From Phyllobacteriaceae bacterium (GTDB lineage Bacteria; Pseudomonadota; Alphaproteobacteria; Rhizobiales; Rhizobiaceae): 64,000 nt of DNA. The translations under genes were made by a program, and so were the position numbers. Of the stretch, positions 17,841-28,289 are shown in pieces (the first letter of the stretch is position 1; every line of letters begins with the position of its first letter). The stretch lies in NCBI GenBank assembly GCA_002708825.1, contig PAPF01000023.1:62001-126000 (forward strand), written 5' to 3'. The notes under the pieces are model-generated. The model had not been told where the DNA came from. It saw only the letters and a list, made by a program, of their open reading frames with translations, and ran no database searches.

Positions 17841-18134
17841 ATGTCCCGTGCTTGCGAACTGACCGGCAAGGCTGTCATGTCCGGTAACAATGTCAGCCAC
17901 GCCAACAACAAGACCCGCCGCCGCTTCCTGCCCAACCTGGTGCAGGTGACGCTGATCTCGGAAGCCATGGGCCAGAGCTACCGCCTGCGCATTTCCGCTG
18001 CCGCCCTGCGCAGCGTCGAGCATCGCGGCGGCCTTGACGCCTTCCTCATGAAGGCGGCCTCCAACGACCTGTCGCAGCGTGCCCGCGTTCTCAAGAAGCA
18101 GATCGCCAAGAAGCTGGCCGAACAGGCCGCCTGA
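17841..18134 (+). CDS. rpmB: 50S ribosomal protein L28
   Basis: A 97-residue basic ribosomal protein. The N-terminus [20 protein letters not shown] and the following [11 protein letters not shown] are typical of alphaproteobacterial bL28. The four-Cys zinc-binding pattern of some L28 proteins is absent, as is usual in this group. A possible promoter lies about 110 bp upstream and a hairpin terminator follows 16 bp after the stop. Confidence 0.97.
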   Translation: MSRACELTGKAVMSGNNVSHANNKTRRRFLPNLVQVTLISEAMGQSYRLRISAAALRSVEHRGGLDAFLMKAASNDLSQRARVLKKQIAKKLAEQAA

Positions 18135-18150
18135 TTTTCCCTTGCTTCGG

Positions 18151-18176
18151 CCCGGCAGGCCATGCGGCTTGCCGGG
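18151..18176 (+). terminator. Hairpin terminator after rpmB
   Basis: CCCGGCAGGCC at 18151-18161 pairs with GGCTTGCCGGG at 18166-18176 (11 bp with one G-U), loop ATGC. It is followed by TTCATCATTT, a weak T-rich run. Location 16 bp after the rpmB stop supports a rho-independent terminator. Confidence 0.65.
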
Positions 18177-18234
18177 TTCATCATTTCCCGCCGGTTTCGG
18201 CCGGCCAGCTGGTGGCATCACCCAGGATAAAAAA

Positions 18235-18861
18235 ATGCGTATGTCGATACGTTCCCTTCTGCCTTTCGTGGCCGCCATGGCGGCTGTCGTCGCCGTTTCC
18301 AACATCCTCGTGCAGTATCCGTTCGCCCATTTCGGGCTGGACGAGATCCTCACCTGGGGCGCCTTTACCTATCCCGTCGCCTTCCTCGTCAACGACCTGA
18401 CGAACCGCCGTTTCGGTGTGGCCGCCGCCCGCAAGGTGGTGCTGGCGGGCTTCGTGCTTGCCGTTCTCCTCTCGGTCTGGCTGGCGACACCGCGCATCGC
18501 CATCGCCTCCGGCTCGGCCTTCCTGGTGGCGCAACTGCTCGATACGGCGGTGTTCGACCGTCTGCGCCGGACGGCCTGGTGGCGCGCGCCGCTCATCTCC
18601 ACCCTGCTCGGCTCGATGATCGACACGGTCATCTTCTTCGCCATCGCCTTTGCCGCGCGCTTTGCCTTCCTCGATGCCGCCTTCGGCTTGGAAGACGGCT
18701 CGCTGGCGTTTCCGGTCGGTTTCATGGGTGCGCAGGTCCCGCTCTGGGTGTCGCTCGCCATCGGCGATTTCTGCGTCAAGATCGCCGTCGGCCTCGTCAT
18801 GCTGGCCCCCTATGGCGCGCTTCTGGCCCGGCTCAAGCCGGTGGCTCCGGAAGCCGCCTGA
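18235..18861 (+). CDS. VUT family queuosine precursor transporter (YhhQ-like)
   Basis: A 208-residue inner-membrane protein with six or so helices. Family marks are LTWGAFTYPVAFLVNDLTNRR and the SMIDTVIFFAIAF helix with its Asp, matching the DUF165/YhhQ family that imports preQ0/preQ1 for queuosine synthesis. ATG 18235 follows AGGATAAAAAA; longer frames overlapping rpmB are not real starts. I found no convincing preQ1 riboswitch in the 100 bp leader. The substrate is a family-based inference. Confidence 0.85.
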   Translation: MRMSIRSLLPFVAAMAAVVAVSNILVQYPFAHFGLDEILTWGAFTYPVAFLVNDLTNRRFGVAAARKVVLAGFVLAVLLSVWLATPRIAIASGSAFLVAQLLDTAVFDRLRRTAWWRAPLISTLLGSMIDTVIFFAIAFAARFAFLDAAFGLEDGSLAFPVGFMGAQVPLWVSLAIGDFCVKIAVGLVMLAPYGALLARLKPVAPEAA

Positions 18862-18862
18862 G

Positions 18863-18886
18863 GGCGGCGCCGTCCGGCCTGCCGCC
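18863..18886. terminator. Weak hairpin between convergent genes
   Basis: GGCGGC at 18863-18868 pairs with GCCGCC at 18881-18886 across a 12-base loop, just after the yhhQ-like stop and before the convergent phytase-like stop. No T-tract is present. Confidence 0.3.
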
Positions 18887-18890
18887 ACGC

Positions 18891-19889
18891 CTATTCCGCG
18901 ATGACGAACTCCAGGTAGAGCGTGCGCTGCAGCAGCGACTTGTTGTCGTCGGAAACCAGCGAAAGGCGCAGCGTGCCGTCGCCCGCGCGCCAGACATCCA
19001 TGCCTTCCATGTTGTCGATCTGGTATTCCATCCCGCCGGTGAAAAGGATGTCGCCGTCGAGCACTGCGCCCTTTCCGATCGAGGCACCCGCGATACGCCG
19101 GATCTGCATGCCGACACCGGTCGCCAGCGAATAGCGCCGTTCCAGCAGCAGCAGGTCGCCATCCGGCAGGAAGGCGCAATCGGTGATGTCGTAGACGCCG
19201 GACTTGGCGACCGTGAACATGCCCCGCCTCGGGCCTTCCAGGACGGCGCCGAAGATGTTGCCGTTCCGGTCGAGGCTCTTCTCCGTCACCGCCACGCGCC
19301 CGCCGCCGAGCAGCCCTTCGGCAGGTGAATGGACCACGCATTCGAAGCCGCGATTGGTTCGCAGTTCGCGCGCCGGAACGATGAAGTCGGTGCTGGCCCC
19401 TGCCGGTCCCGGCCGGCCGTTCTCAAGCCGGTAGCTGGTGATCCTGTGATAGCGCTCGAAGCCCACCGTCGCGGTCTGTCCGAAGATCGACAGGCTTTCG
19501 GCATCCGCTTCGTACTTGCTGCCGAGCGGGCGTCCGTCCGGCCCCATGATTTCGCTCATCCAGCCGCCGGAAATGCCCGTGGGGCGCCCCTCGCCGTCGC
19601 GTTCGATACGGCCGCCGAACCAGAAGCCGTTGTCCGTGACGGCCAGGAAACGCGACCCCGGATCGAGGAACCGGAATGACGAAAGGGACCCGAAATGCGA
19701 CAGGCCGGAGGACAGGGACATCCCGCCCACGAAAGTGAACGGGCCGAAACGGGTTTCGTCGGAGCCGATGCGGAAGGCGTCGATGGACCTCGCGGTCACC
19801 GGGGCGTCGAAGTCGCGTGCCGCCGATGCGTCAATTCCTGACAGCATGGCAAGGGCAGCGAGCGCCGCAATGGCCCGGGCGCGCCTCAT
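18891..19889 (-). CDS. Esterase-like activity of phytase family protein (secreted)
   Basis: A 332-residue exported protein: signal peptide ending near DASAARDF, then a beta-propeller-like domain. It includes [42 protein letters not shown] and NMEGMDVW. These are marks of the phytase-like/esterase-like family (Phytase-like_C). No substrate is known for the bacterial members. The start overlaps the cobT stop (ATGA), so it is translationally coupled to cobST, an arrangement common in rhizobia. A link to cobalamin metabolism is not established. Confidence 0.86.
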   Translation of the reverse strand: MRRARAIAALAALAMLSGIDASAARDFDAPVTARSIDAFRIGSDETRFGPFTFVGGMSLSSGLSHFGSLSSFRFLDPGSRFLAVTDNGFWFGGRIERDGEGRPTGISGGWMSEIMGPDGRPLGSKYEADAESLSIFGQTATVGFERYHRITSYRLENGRPGPAGASTDFIVPARELRTNRGFECVVHSPAEGLLGGGRVAVTEKSLDRNGNIFGAVLEGPRRGMFTVAKSGVYDITDCAFLPDGDLLLLERRYSLATGVGMQIRRIAGASIGKGAVLDGDILFTGGMEYQIDNMEGMDVWRAGDGTLRLSLVSDDNKSLLQRTLYLEFVIAE

Positions 19890-21802
19890 CCGGCCCGGCG
19901 CAGGCCCCGGGAGCCGGTCCTGCCGCGCTCGCGCGCACCCTGCTCCTCGAACAGCGCGGCAAGCTGTTCCGTCATGGCACCCGCCAGTTCCTCGGCATCC
20001 ACGATGGTCACCGCGCGGCGGTAGTAACGTGTCACGTCATGGCCGATACCGATGGCCAGCAATTCGACCGGCGACTTGGTCTCGATCAGGTCGATCACCG
20101 CGCGCAGGTGCTTTTCGAGATAGTTGCCGGGATTGACCGACAGCGTGGAATCGTCGACCGGGGCGCCGTCCGAGATCATCATCAGGATCTTGCGCTGTTC
20201 GGGCCGGCCGAGCAGGCGCTTGTGCGCCCAGAGCAGCGCCTCGCCGTCGATGTTCTCCTTCAAGAGGCCCTCGCGCATCATCAGGCCGAGATTGTTGCGC
20301 GCCCTCCGCCATGGCGAATCGGCGGACTTGTAGATGATGTGGCGCAGGTCGTTCAGGCGGCCCGGATTGGCCGGCTTGCCGTCCTTCAGCCATTTCTCGC
20401 GCGATTGCCCGCCCTTCCAGGCCCGCGTGGTGAAGCCGAGGATTTCCACGGAGACGCCGCAACGCTCCAGCGTGCGCGCCAGGATGTCGGCACAGGTCGC
20501 CGCTACCGTGATCGGGCGCCCGCGCATGGAGCCGGAATTGTCCAGCACCAGCGTCACAACCGTGTCCCGGAAATTGGTGTCGCGCTCGCGCTTGAAGGAC
20601 AGCGAGGCGAACGATCCCTTCATCTCGTCGATGACGACGCGCGGCAGGCGCGCGGGGTCCAGATAGCCTTCCTCCAGGTCGAAATCCCACGACCGGTTCT
20701 GTTGCGCCATGAGGCGGCGCTGCAGCCGGTTGGCCAGCCGTCCGACCACGCCCTGAAGGTTGGACAACTGCTTGTCGAGATAGGCGCGCAGACGCTCCAG
20801 TTCCTCCGCGTCGCACAATTCGTCGGCGCCCACCGTCTCGTCGAAGTCGGCCGTGAAGATCTTGTAGTCGAGCTCCGCGGTCATCTGCGAGAAGGGGTCG
20901 TCCTTGCGCTGCGCCTCGCCCGGTGTTTCCGCCTCGTCGTCGTCCTCGGCGAACTCGTCGGCCGTGGCGTCGGCGCTTTCCATCTCGCCGGCCTGCTGCT
21001 CCTCGTCGGAGGCCTGTTCCTCCTCCGATTGCGAGGGCTCGCTGCCGTCGCTTTCCTCCTGGCCGTCCTCGCCCTGGTCCTGCGGTTCCTGCTCCTGCTC
21101 CTCGCTCTCCTCGCTTTCCTCCTGCTGGTCCTCGTCCTGGTATTCGTCCGACATGTTCATGCTGACGAGCATGTTGCGGACGGCCCGGGCGAAGGCCGGC
21201 TGGTCGTCGAGCTTGGCAAGCAGGTCGTCGAGATCGCCACCGGCCTTGCTTTCGATCCAGTCGCGCCACAGTTCCACGACGTTTTCCGCCGATGGCGGCA
21301 CGGGCTGGCCGGTCAGCCGTTCGCGCACCATCATGGCGACGGCTTCCTCGAGCGGCGCTTCCTCGCGCGCGGTCACGGCGGCGAGGTTGGAGCGCTGGTA
21401 CTTGTCTTCCAGCATGGTGGCAATGTTGGCGGCCACGCCGGACATGCGGTTGGAGCCGATGGCCTCGCAGCGCGCCTGCTCCACGGCATCGTAGATGGCG
21501 CGGGCCTGCCGGCCCTCGGGCGCCATGCGCATGTGCACGCGTCCGTCATGGCAGGCCTTGCGCAGAGCCATGGAATCGCCCGTGCCGCGCGTCACCGCCA
21601 CGTCCGTCGCGCTCGGGCGCTTGGGCAGGTCGGGCAGGCGCGCGGCCTTTCCCGTCAGCGCCGGCTTGTCCTTGGAAAAGGACACTTCCAGTTCGCCGTC
21701 ACCGGCAAGCGCGCGCACCGTCGCCGTGATCGAGCGGCGGAACGCCTCGCTCTCGGCCTGCTGCTGCTTGCGTGCGCGCTGGTTGTCTCCGGGTCCGGCC
21801 AT
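19886..21802 (-). CDS. cobT: Cobaltochelatase subunit CobT
   Basis: CobT works with CobS and CobN in ATP-dependent cobalt insertion into hydrogenobyrinate a,c-diamide in aerobic B12 synthesis. The 638-residue product has a helical N-terminal half, a long Glu/Asp/Gln-rich acidic linker (about residues 220-310), and a C-terminal von Willebrand A domain with the MIDAS motif DNSGSM and the later SDGAP. Length and domain order match rhizobial CobT. The gene follows cobS by 13 bp. CobN is not in this window. Confidence 0.96.
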   Translation of the reverse strand: MAGPGDNQRARKQQQAESEAFRRSITATVRALAGDGELEVSFSKDKPALTGKAARLPDLPKRPSATDVAVTRGTGDSMALRKACHDGRVHMRMAPEGRQARAIYDAVEQARCEAIGSNRMSGVAANIATMLEDKYQRSNLAAVTAREEAPLEEAVAMMVRERLTGQPVPPSAENVVELWRDWIESKAGGDLDDLLAKLDDQPAFARAVRNMLVSMNMSDEYQDEDQQEESEESEEQEQEPQDQGEDGQEESDGSEPSQSEEEQASDEEQQAGEMESADATADEFAEDDDEAETPGEAQRKDDPFSQMTAELDYKIFTADFDETVGADELCDAEELERLRAYLDKQLSNLQGVVGRLANRLQRRLMAQQNRSWDFDLEEGYLDPARLPRVVIDEMKGSFASLSFKRERDTNFRDTVVTLVLDNSGSMRGRPITVAATCADILARTLERCGVSVEILGFTTRAWKGGQSREKWLKDGKPANPGRLNDLRHIIYKSADSPWRRARNNLGLMMREGLLKENIDGEALLWAHKRLLGRPEQRKILMMISDGAPVDDSTLSVNPGNYLEKHLRAVIDLIETKSPVELLAIGIGHDVTRYYRRAVTIVDAEELAGAMTEQLAALFEEQGARERGRTGSRGLRRAG

Positions 21803-21815
21803 GGTGTTCCTGCGC

Positions 21816-22802
21816 TCAGCTCAGCGTGATGTTGGCCGCGCTCTCCGGCAGTTCCGCGTTGAAGCAACGCTGGTAGAACTCGGCCACGATCGGACGCTCC
21901 AGTTCGTCGCACTTGTTGAGGAAGGTGAGCCGCAGCGCCATGCCCACATCCTTGAAGATGTCGGCGTTTTCGGCCCAGGTGATGACCGTGCGCGGGCTCA
22001 TCACCGTCGACAGGTCGCCATTGACGAAGGCGGCGCGGGTCATACCGGCCATGCGCACCATGCGGTCGACGATGTCGCGGCCCTGCTCGTTGCGGTAATG
22101 GTGCGACTTGGCCAGCACGATCTCGACTTCCTTGTCATGCGGAAGGTAGTTGAGCGTGGTGACGATGGACCAGCGGTCCATCTGCGCCTGGTTGATCTGC
22201 TGGGTGCCGTGATAGAGCCCGGTCGTGTCGCCAAGCCCGATCGTGTTGGCGGTCGCGAACAGGCGGAAGGCCGGATGCGGCCGGATCACGCGGCTCTGGT
22301 CGAGCAGCGTCAGCCGGCCCGAGGATTCCAGCACGCGCTGGATCACGAACATCACGTCAGGCCGGCCTGCATCGTATTCGTCGAAGACCAGCGCCACGTT
22401 GTGCTGGTAGGCCCAGGGCAGGATGCCGTCGCGGAATTCCGTGACCTGCTTGCCTTCCTTGATGACGATGGCGTCCTTGCCGACGAGGTCGATACGGCTG
22501 ACATGGCTGTCGAGGTTGACGCGCACGCAGGGCCAGTTGAGCCGCGCGGCCACCTGTTCGATATGGGTGGACTTGCCGGTGCCGTGATAGCCCGACACCA
22601 TGACGCGGCGGTTGTAGGCAAAGCCTGCAAGGATGGCCAGCGTGGTCTGCTTGTCGAAAATGTAGTCCGGGTCGAGGTCCGGCACGTTGGGATCCGGCGC
22701 GGAGAAGGCCGGAACGACCATTTCCGAATCGAATCCGAAGGTTTCCCTCACCGGCACGGTCGTGTCGGGGAGATTGGCGATGTCGCGATCGACCTTGTTC
22801 AT
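21816..22802 (-). CDS. cobS: Cobaltochelatase subunit CobS (AAA+ ATPase)
   Basis: An MoxR-type AAA+ ATPase of 328 residues that forms the ring complex with CobT. Walker A is GYHGTGKST, Walker B is [10 protein letters not shown], and sensor 1 lies in [18 protein letters not shown] lies 7 nt before the ATG at 22805-22803 side and 4 nt before ATG 22802. I use ATG 22802 ([13 protein letters not shown]), the usual N-terminus; the adjacent ATG at 22805 adds one Met. An in-frame start at 22823 is unlikely. Confidence 0.96.
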   Translation of the reverse strand: MNKVDRDIANLPDTTVPVRETFGFDSEMVVPAFSAPDPNVPDLDPDYIFDKQTTLAILAGFAYNRRVMVSGYHGTGKSTHIEQVAARLNWPCVRVNLDSHVSRIDLVGKDAIVIKEGKQVTEFRDGILPWAYQHNVALVFDEYDAGRPDVMFVIQRVLESSGRLTLLDQSRVIRPHPAFRLFATANTIGLGDTTGLYHGTQQINQAQMDRWSIVTTLNYLPHDKEVEIVLAKSHHYRNEQGRDIVDRMVRMAGMTRAAFVNGDLSTVMSPRTVITWAENADIFKDVGMALRLTFLNKCDELERPIVAEFYQRCFNAELPESAANITLS

Positions 22803-22873
22803 CATGCCTCCAACGGCGCGCAAGCCGGTTCGTTCCGGTTTGCCCGCCGGTCAAATATACGGTTCGGCCCGGC

Positions 22874-23485
22874 TTAGCAGAAACCGGCTTGCTTGAGCAA
22901 TCGGTAAGCCTGGATGACGTTGCGGAAGCGCTCTTCGGAGCCCCGGTCGCCGCCATTGGCGTCCGGATGGTGCTGCTTCACCAGTTCCTTGTAGCGTGTC
23001 TTGATGTCCTTTGCGCCGGCCTTGGCATCCAGTCCGAGCGTCTCGAACGCCTTGGCTTCGAGCGGCTTGAGCCTGCGCTGGCGGACGGGGTCCGGCCGGT
23101 TGGCGTTCTGCCCGAACAGTCCGTGCGGATCGCGCAGCCGGGACCGCGACGCCGCCGATCCGGAACGCATGTCGCTCGACGTCCAGGTCTGGCTGTTGGT
23201 GCCCAGCTTCCAGGTCGGCCTGTGGCCGGTCAGCGCTTCCTTCTGGTAGCGCGCCACGTCGGTATCGGACAGGCCGGAAAAATAGTTGTAGCCCTTGTTG
23301 TATTGCCGCACGTGGTCGACGCAGAAATGGAAATACTCGCCTTCCGCCATGCGTCCCACCGGCGCGCGGTGCGTGCCCGGTTCCTCGCAGCCGTCCCACT
23401 GGCAGGAAGGCGCCTCCGCCCTGGCCGCCGCCTGCGGGTCGGGCCGGACGCGGATGCGCTCGAAATATTTCGAATAGGGCTTCAT
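22874..23485 (-). CDS. J-domain protein (DnaJ-type co-chaperone)
   Basis: A 203-residue protein with a C-terminal J domain at about residues 135-203. The HPD motif is in KQHHPDANGGDRGSEER. The N-terminal part has CQWDGCEEPGTHRAP and a following HFCVDHVRQYNKGYNYF, giving Cys/His pairs that may bind a metal. Small J-domain proteins of this design beside cobS are common in Hyphomicrobiales. It probably stimulates an Hsp70; the client is unknown. ATG 23485 begins MKPYSKYFERIRVRPD; the longer upstream frame overlaps bolA and is not real. Confidence 0.88.
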   Translation of the reverse strand: MKPYSKYFERIRVRPDPQAAARAEAPSCQWDGCEEPGTHRAPVGRMAEGEYFHFCVDHVRQYNKGYNYFSGLSDTDVARYQKEALTGHRPTWKLGTNSQTWTSSDMRSGSAASRSRLRDPHGLFGQNANRPDPVRQRRLKPLEAKAFETLGLDAKAGAKDIKTRYKELVKQHHPDANGGDRGSEERFRNVIQAYRLLKQAGFC

Positions 23486-23644
23486 CGTGCGGCTGTTGCG
23501 GTTGCTCTGTTGCGGCGCTTCGTTGTCGAACGGGTGATTATGGGCGCTTCCGCCGCGGATACAAGAATTGACAAGACGGGTTTTATCGCGGTCAAAGGGC
23601 CGATTCACCGCGCCCTGCGCCGAATATGGGAAAGGCACGCCACC

Positions 23645-23947
23645 ATGTCCATGGACGAGACGATCAGGACGAAGCTGAACGAGGCATTCGCGCCGGAGCA
23701 CCTGGACGTCATCAACGAAAGCAGCCTGCATGCCGGCCACCATCACACCGGCCGGCCGCACAACGAACGTTTCCCCCGCGACGGCGAGACGCATTACCGC
23801 GTCCGCATCACGGCCGCCGCCTTTGCCGGCATGAGCAGGCTGGAGCGCCACCGCGCCGTCAATGCGGCGCTGGCCGCTGAACTGGCCGGAACGGTCCACG
23901 CGCTCGCCGTCGAGGCGCGCGCGCCGGGCGAACCGGCACGCCGCTGA
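23645..23947 (+). CDS. bolA: BolA family transcriptional regulator / Fe-S partner
   Basis: A 100-residue BolA-fold protein with SSLHAGHHH and RVRITAAAFAGMSRLERHRAVNAA motifs, including the conserved His and the helix-turn-helix-like FxGxxxxxRHR. BolA proteins pair with monothiol glutaredoxins in iron-sulfur trafficking and affect morphology and stress gene expression. The start at 23645 follows GGAAAGG; a second ATG lies at 23651. It is divergent from the J-domain gene with 159 bp between starts. That spacer carries TTGACA at 23570-23575 region, but I cannot assign a -10 box. Confidence 0.9.
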   Translation: MSMDETIRTKLNEAFAPEHLDVINESSLHAGHHHTGRPHNERFPRDGETHYRVRITAAAFAGMSRLERHRAVNAALAAELAGTVHALAVEARAPGEPARR

Positions 23948-23965
23948 AAATCGCCGGCGGCGCGA

Positions 23966-25243
23966 TCAGGTCTTGGCCGGCTCCAGCGGCCGGATACGCA
24001 GTTTCGTGATCTGGTTCTTCTCCCGCTTGAGCACCACGAAGCGCATGCCGTGAAAGGTGAAGGCCTGCTTCTCGTCCGGGATCAGCTTGGTCTCGTGGAT
24101 GACCAGCCCGGCGATCGTGGTCGCCTCGTCATCCGGCAGGCTCCAGTCCAGCGCCCTGTTCAGGTCACGGATCGGCACGGCGCCGTCCACCACCACGGAT
24201 CCGTCTGCCTCGGTCTTGACGCCCTGCATCTCGACATCGTGCTCGTCGGCGATCTCGCCGACGATCTCTTCCAGGATGTCCTCCAGCGTCACCAGGCCTT
24301 CCACCTCGCCATATTCGTCCACGACGATGGCGATATGCGCCTTGCGGCGAAGGAAGGCGTTGAGCTGGTCGTGCAGCGTCGTCGTGTCGGGCACGAACCA
24401 CGGCTTGGCGGCAACCTTGGCGATGTCGATACGCGACGGCTCGTTGTCCACGTCGTGCAGCGCGCGCAGCAGGTCCTTGGCATGCACCACGCCGACGATG
24501 TTGTCGGTGCTGCCGTGCCACACCGGCATGCGTGTATGGGGTGATTCCAGAACCTCGCGCACCACCTTCTCCGGCGGATCGCCCGCATTCACCATGCGCA
24601 TGCCGGTGCGGTGGATCATCACGTCGGACACTTCAAGGTCGATCAGGTCGAGCAGCCCGCCCAGCCGGTCGCGGTCCTGCTTCACGAAGGCGCCCTCGCG
24701 ATGCAGCACCTCCATCGTGCCGCGCAGTTCCTCATGCGCGCTCAGCATGGATTGGCCGGCATCCAGCCGCACGCCGAAGATCGCCAGGACGTGGCGCACG
24801 ATCCAGTTGACCGCGCTCGACAGCGGGCCGACGACCGCAACATAGACGCGCATGACCGGCGCGATCGCCAGCGAGAAACGGTCCGGGCTGGAAATCGCCC
24901 AGCTCTTGGGCAGCACCTCGGCAAAGATCACCAGCAGCACCGTCATGGCCAGCGTCGCATAGGCCACGCCAGCATCGCCGAACAGCGACAGGAAGGCCGA
25001 GGTCGCCAGTGACGAAGCGAGGATGTTGACCAGATTGTTGCCGATCAGCAGCGCGCCGATCATCCTGTCGCGCCGTTCGATCAGCGCGCTCACGGTTCCG
25101 GCCCGCGCATTGCCGGCATTTTCCATCGAATGCATGCGCGCCCGCGAAACCGCCGTCAGCGCCGTTTCCGAGCCGGAAAACGTTGCCGACAGGAGGATGA
25201 GGCAGAAGACGACGCCAAGAATGATCCAGAGGTCCGGTGTCAT
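23966..25243 (-). CDS. CNNM/HlyC-CorC family transporter with CBS domains
   Basis: A 425-residue inner-membrane protein. An N-terminal CNNM (DUF21) domain of about 190 residues with three to four helices comes first. Next is a tandem CBS pair (residues about 205-320, with [19 protein letters not shown] and [19 protein letters not shown]), then a C-terminal CorC_HlyC domain. The family is tied to Mg2+/Co2+ homeostasis; the older name hemolysin is misleading. It overlaps the aroB stop (ATGA), so aroK-aroB-CNNM appear co-transcribed, as in other rhizobia. Confidence 0.92.
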   Translation of the reverse strand: MTPDLWIILGVVFCLILLSATFSGSETALTAVSRARMHSMENAGNARAGTVSALIERRDRMIGALLIGNNLVNILASSLATSAFLSLFGDAGVAYATLAMTVLLVIFAEVLPKSWAISSPDRFSLAIAPVMRVYVAVVGPLSSAVNWIVRHVLAIFGVRLDAGQSMLSAHEELRGTMEVLHREGAFVKQDRDRLGGLLDLIDLEVSDVMIHRTGMRMVNAGDPPEKVVREVLESPHTRMPVWHGSTDNIVGVVHAKDLLRALHDVDNEPSRIDIAKVAAKPWFVPDTTTLHDQLNAFLRRKAHIAIVVDEYGEVEGLVTLEDILEEIVGEIADEHDVEMQGVKTEADGSVVVDGAVPIRDLNRALDWSLPDDEATTIAGLVIHETKLIPDEKQAFTFHGMRFVVLKREKNQITKLRIRPLEPAKT

Positions 25244-26370
25244 GGGTCCAGTTGCTCCTGAAGGAAGGCCAGCACCTCCGACGCCGGCACGTCCTTCGCG
25301 ATGAAGGACTGTCCGATGCCGCGCGTCAGGATGAAGGTCAGGCTTCCCCGGCTGACCTTCTTGTCCTGCGCTATATAGGCAAGAAGTTGCTCGGCGGAAG
25401 GCAAGCCGCCGGGAACGTCCTGTAGCCGCGTCGGCAGGCCGACGGCCTTGAGATGGGCTTCCACGCGCCGCGCATCGTCGGGGCTGGCCTGGTTGAGCCG
25501 GGCGGAAAAGCGGTGCGCCAGCGCCATGCCGATGGCCACGCCCTCGCCATGGACCAGGCGCGCGCTGTCATAGCGCGTGGCGGCCTCCAGCGCATGGCCG
25601 AAGGTGTGGCCGAGATTGAGCAGTGCCCGGTCGCCGCTCTCGCGCTCGTCGCGCGCCACCACGTCGGCCTTGGACTGGCAGGACGTGGCAATGGCATGGG
25701 TCCGCGCCGGTCCGCCGGCAAAGACGTCACGCCAGTTCGCCTCCAGCCAGGTGAAGAAGTCTGGCCGGTCGATCAGCCCGTACTTGGCGACCTCGGCATA
25801 ACCCGCCCGGAACTCGCGCGGCGGCAGCGTGTCCAGCACATCCGTGTCGGCCAGCACGAGGCGTGGCTGGTGGAACACGCCGACCAGGTTCTTGCCATGA
25901 GCGGAATTGATGCCGGTCTTGCCACCCACCGAACTGTCCACCTGGGCCAGCAGCGTGGTCGGCACCTGCACGAACTGCATCCCGCGCCGGATCACCCCCG
26001 CCACGAAGCCGGCCAGGTCGCCGGTCACGCCGCCGCCAAGGGCCAGCACCGCATCGCCACGCTCGAACCGGCCGGCCAGCACGAAATCGACCGCCTTTTC
26101 GAAGAAGGGAAAGCTCTTGGTCTTCTCGCCCGCCGGCAGCACCAGGCTTTCATGGGCGATCCCGGCTTCCCGAAGGCTCGCCTTGAGCGTGTCGAGGTGA
26201 AGCGCGGCGACGTTCTCGTCGGTGACGATGGCGATGCGGCTGCCGGGCAGCCGTGAAGCGATTTCCAGTCCCGCCGTGGCGACCAGCCCTGAGCCGATCA
26301 GGATGTCATAGGCCCTTTCGCCCAGCCCCACGGCCACCTTCGCTGCGGTTTCACCAATGTCGTTGCTCAT
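25240..26370 (-). CDS. aroB: 3-Dehydroquinate synthase
   Basis: AroB converts DAHP to 3-dehydroquinate, the second step of the shikimate pathway, with NAD+ and a divalent metal. The 376-residue protein shows the NAD-binding [34 protein letters not shown] and [12 protein letters not shown] with metal-binding His residues. It lies 5 bp downstream of aroK. Its product is also an entry compound of the AroQ-QuiC catabolic module at 44-47 kb, though the two are distant and separately organised. Confidence 0.96.
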   Translation of the reverse strand: MSNDIGETAAKVAVGLGERAYDILIGSGLVATAGLEIASRLPGSRIAIVTDENVAALHLDTLKASLREAGIAHESLVLPAGEKTKSFPFFEKAVDFVLAGRFERGDAVLALGGGVTGDLAGFVAGVIRRGMQFVQVPTTLLAQVDSSVGGKTGINSAHGKNLVGVFHQPRLVLADTDVLDTLPPREFRAGYAEVAKYGLIDRPDFFTWLEANWRDVFAGGPARTHAIATSCQSKADVVARDERESGDRALLNLGHTFGHALEAATRYDSARLVHGEGVAIGMALAHRFSARLNQASPDDARRVEAHLKAVGLPTRLQDVPGGLPSAEQLLAYIAQDKKVSRGSLTFILTRGIGQSFIAKDVPASEVLAFLQEQLDP

Positions 26371-26375
26371 GCCGT

Positions 26376-26963
26376 TCAGGCTCCGTTTCCCGCTGCTTGA
26401 GCCACCAGGTGGTCATGCAGCGCATCGACCACCACGGCGGCCATTTCCTCCTTGCTGACGTCGCGCGACTGCACCACGAGGTCGGCGAGTTGATAGACCG
26501 GATAGCGCACCTCCATCAGCCGCCGCAGCACGCCGCGCGGATCCGGGTCTTTCAGAAGCGGACGGTTCTGCTTGCGGCTGACCCGTTCCATCAGCAGGTC
26601 GAGATCGGCCTTGAGCCACACCGAAACGCCCCGCGCGGCGATGGCTTCGCGCGTCTGCTCGTTCATGAAGGCGCCGCCGCCGGTGGAAATCACCTGCGGT
26701 CCGGTTTCGATGATGCGCTGGATGACCCGGCTTTCCAGCGAGCGGAATTCCGGCTCGCCATAGGCCTCGAACAGTTCCGGGATGGTCATGCGCGAGACAT
26801 GCTCGATCTCATGGTCGCTGTCGGTGAAAGGCAGCCCGGTGAGTTGCGCGACCCGGCGCCCGACCGCGGTCTTGCCCGCGCCCATCAGGCCGACGAACAC
26901 GATCGACCGGTCGCCGAGCAGCGCCTTGATGTCCGTTTCGGGTCTGGCCTCTTGCATGCTCAT
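26376..26963 (-). CDS. aroK: Shikimate kinase
   Basis: AroK phosphorylates shikimate at O3 with ATP. The 195-residue protein has Walker [14 protein letters not shown], the shikimate-binding DSDHEIEH and GGGAF, and the lid Arg in the RKQNRPLL segment. ATG 26963 ([16 protein letters not shown]) was chosen; the frame is open to 27140 but that part lacks family similarity. It heads the aroK-aroB-CNNM operon and is divergent from the 49-residue membrane peptide gene. Confidence 0.95.
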   Translation of the reverse strand: MSMQEARPETDIKALLGDRSIVFVGLMGAGKTAVGRRVAQLTGLPFTDSDHEIEHVSRMTIPELFEAYGEPEFRSLESRVIQRIIETGPQVISTGGGAFMNEQTREAIAARGVSVWLKADLDLLMERVSRKQNRPLLKDPDPRGVLRRLMEVRYPVYQLADLVVQSRDVSKEEMAAVVVDALHDHLVAQAAGNGA

Positions 26964-27130
26964 CCGGCAAATGCCCGCCTGTGCAGTGTCTGGCGCGTTA
27001 CGACATGAAAAGCGCCTCAAGGTCAAGCGCCGCACAAGGCCCGAGGCTTCCCCGCTCGCTTGCAATGCGTTTCGCACCGTCCCATAACGGGCCGGCGGGG
27101 CAAGGGCGAGAAAGGGCGAGGTTCGGCGCG

Positions 27131-27280
27131 ATGCCAACACTGTTCCGGTTTCTGGTGACGATCGGCATCCTGGCGGGACTTGCCTATGGCGGCATGTTCG
27201 CGCTCGCCACCTTCGTCAAACCGAACAAGGGCGAGATGCAGGTGCGCATTCCGGCCGAGCGGCTGAAACTGGACGAATGA
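27131..27280 (+). CDS. 49-residue single-helix membrane peptide upstream of xerD
   Basis: A tiny ORF reading [20 protein letters not shown] and continuing through FALATFVKP to a charged tail. It has one transmembrane helix (about residues 5-27). Similar small proteins sit upstream of xerD in rhizobia and are sometimes misnamed histidine kinase; no kinase domain fits in 49 residues. The stop overlaps the xerD start by ATGA, which supports real translation and coupling. The function is unknown. Confidence 0.75.
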   Translation: MPTLFRFLVTIGILAGLAYGGMFALATFVKPNKGEMQVRIPAERLKLDE

Positions 27281-28182
27281 GCAATTCGGGCGCGCGGATC
27301 GAGGCATTCCTGGAGATGATGGCCGCCGAACGCGGCGCCTCCGCCAACACCCTTGCTGCCTATCGCCGCGATCTGGAAGAGGCCGCTGCCGCCGTGCCAT
27401 CGGGGCTCGTGGACGCCACCTCCGCTGACCTGACCGCCTACCTGGCATCGCTTGCCGCAAGCGGCTTCGCCGTGACGACTCAAGCCCGGCGGCTCTCCTC
27501 GCTGCGCCAGTTCTTCGCATTCCTCTACGGCGAGGGCATGCGCGGTGACGACCCCACCGGCGTGATCGATTCGCCGCGCAGGCAGCGTCCCTTGCCCAAG
27601 GTCCTGTCGGAAGCCGGGGTGACGCGCCTGCTCGATCTCGCCGCCGCCGAAGCCGCTTCCGGCGAACCCGCCGCGCTGCGCCTCCATGCCCTTCTCGAAG
27701 TTCTCTACGCCACCGGCTTGCGCGTCTCCGAACTGGTTGCCCTTCCCGTCAGCGTCGCAAGGCGTGACGAGCGTTTCTTCATCGTGCGCGGCAAGGGCGG
27801 CAAGGACCGCATGGTGCCGTTGTCGGCCAAGGCGCGCGCCGCCATGGCCGCATGGCTTGCCATACGGGATGCCAACGGGGAAATTTCCGGCTCGCGCTTT
27901 CTCTTCCCCTCGCCGGGTTCGGAAAGCGGTCACCTGCCCCGCCAGGTCTTCGCCCGCGACCTGAAGGCGCTGGCCGCCCGTGCCGGGCTGAAGCCGGCGG
28001 CCGTCTCGCCGCATGTGCTGCGCCACGCCTTCGCCAGCCATCTGCTGCAGAACGGCGCCGACCTTCGCGCTGTCCAGCAATTGCTCGGCCACGCGGATAT
28101 CTCGACGACCCAGATCTACACCCATGTGCTCGAGGAACGCCTTGCGGAACTGGTGCGCGCGCACCACCCGCTTGCCGACTGA
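27277..28182 (+). CDS. xerD: Site-specific tyrosine recombinase XerD
   Basis: XerD with XerC resolves chromosome dimers at dif, under FtsK control. The 301-residue protein has an N-terminal SAM-like core-binding domain (about 1-95) and the catalytic domain with Arg in [10 protein letters not shown], Lys in [19 protein letters not shown] (H-x-x-R), the second His in [11 protein letters not shown] and the nucleophile Tyr in IYTHV. All catalytic residues are intact. No transposon or phage features flank it, so it is the housekeeping recombinase. Confidence 0.95.
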   Translation: MSNSGARIEAFLEMMAAERGASANTLAAYRRDLEEAAAAVPSGLVDATSADLTAYLASLAASGFAVTTQARRLSSLRQFFAFLYGEGMRGDDPTGVIDSPRRQRPLPKVLSEAGVTRLLDLAAAEAASGEPAALRLHALLEVLYATGLRVSELVALPVSVARRDERFFIVRGKGGKDRMVPLSAKARAAMAAWLAIRDANGEISGSRFLFPSPGSESGHLPRQVFARDLKALAARAGLKPAAVSPHVLRHAFASHLLQNGADLRAVQQLLGHADISTTQIYTHVLEERLAELVRAHHPLAD

Positions 28183-28289
28183 CGCCTTGATCGCTATGTG
28201 AGGGACCAGAAAGGCGGGACGCGGCCGCACCGACGGCATGCCGCACCCCATTGCCACGACCAGGCCGCAAGACGCGGGATCAGGGGCGC

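Noticed and set aside
18177-18234. preQ1 riboswitch before the YhhQ-like gene
   Set aside because: An A-rich run precedes the ATG, but the conserved stem-loop and pseudoknot pattern of preQ1-I elements is not present.
19817-21829. 670-codon plus-strand frame over cobT
   Set aside because: Antisense to cobT, whose VWA and acidic regions are unmistakable; the plus product is low-complexity hydrophobic sequence from the acidic linker.
27277-28182. Integrase of a genomic island
   Set aside because: The recombinase has XerD features and sits in conserved housekeeping order with accA; no attachment repeats or island genes flank it.
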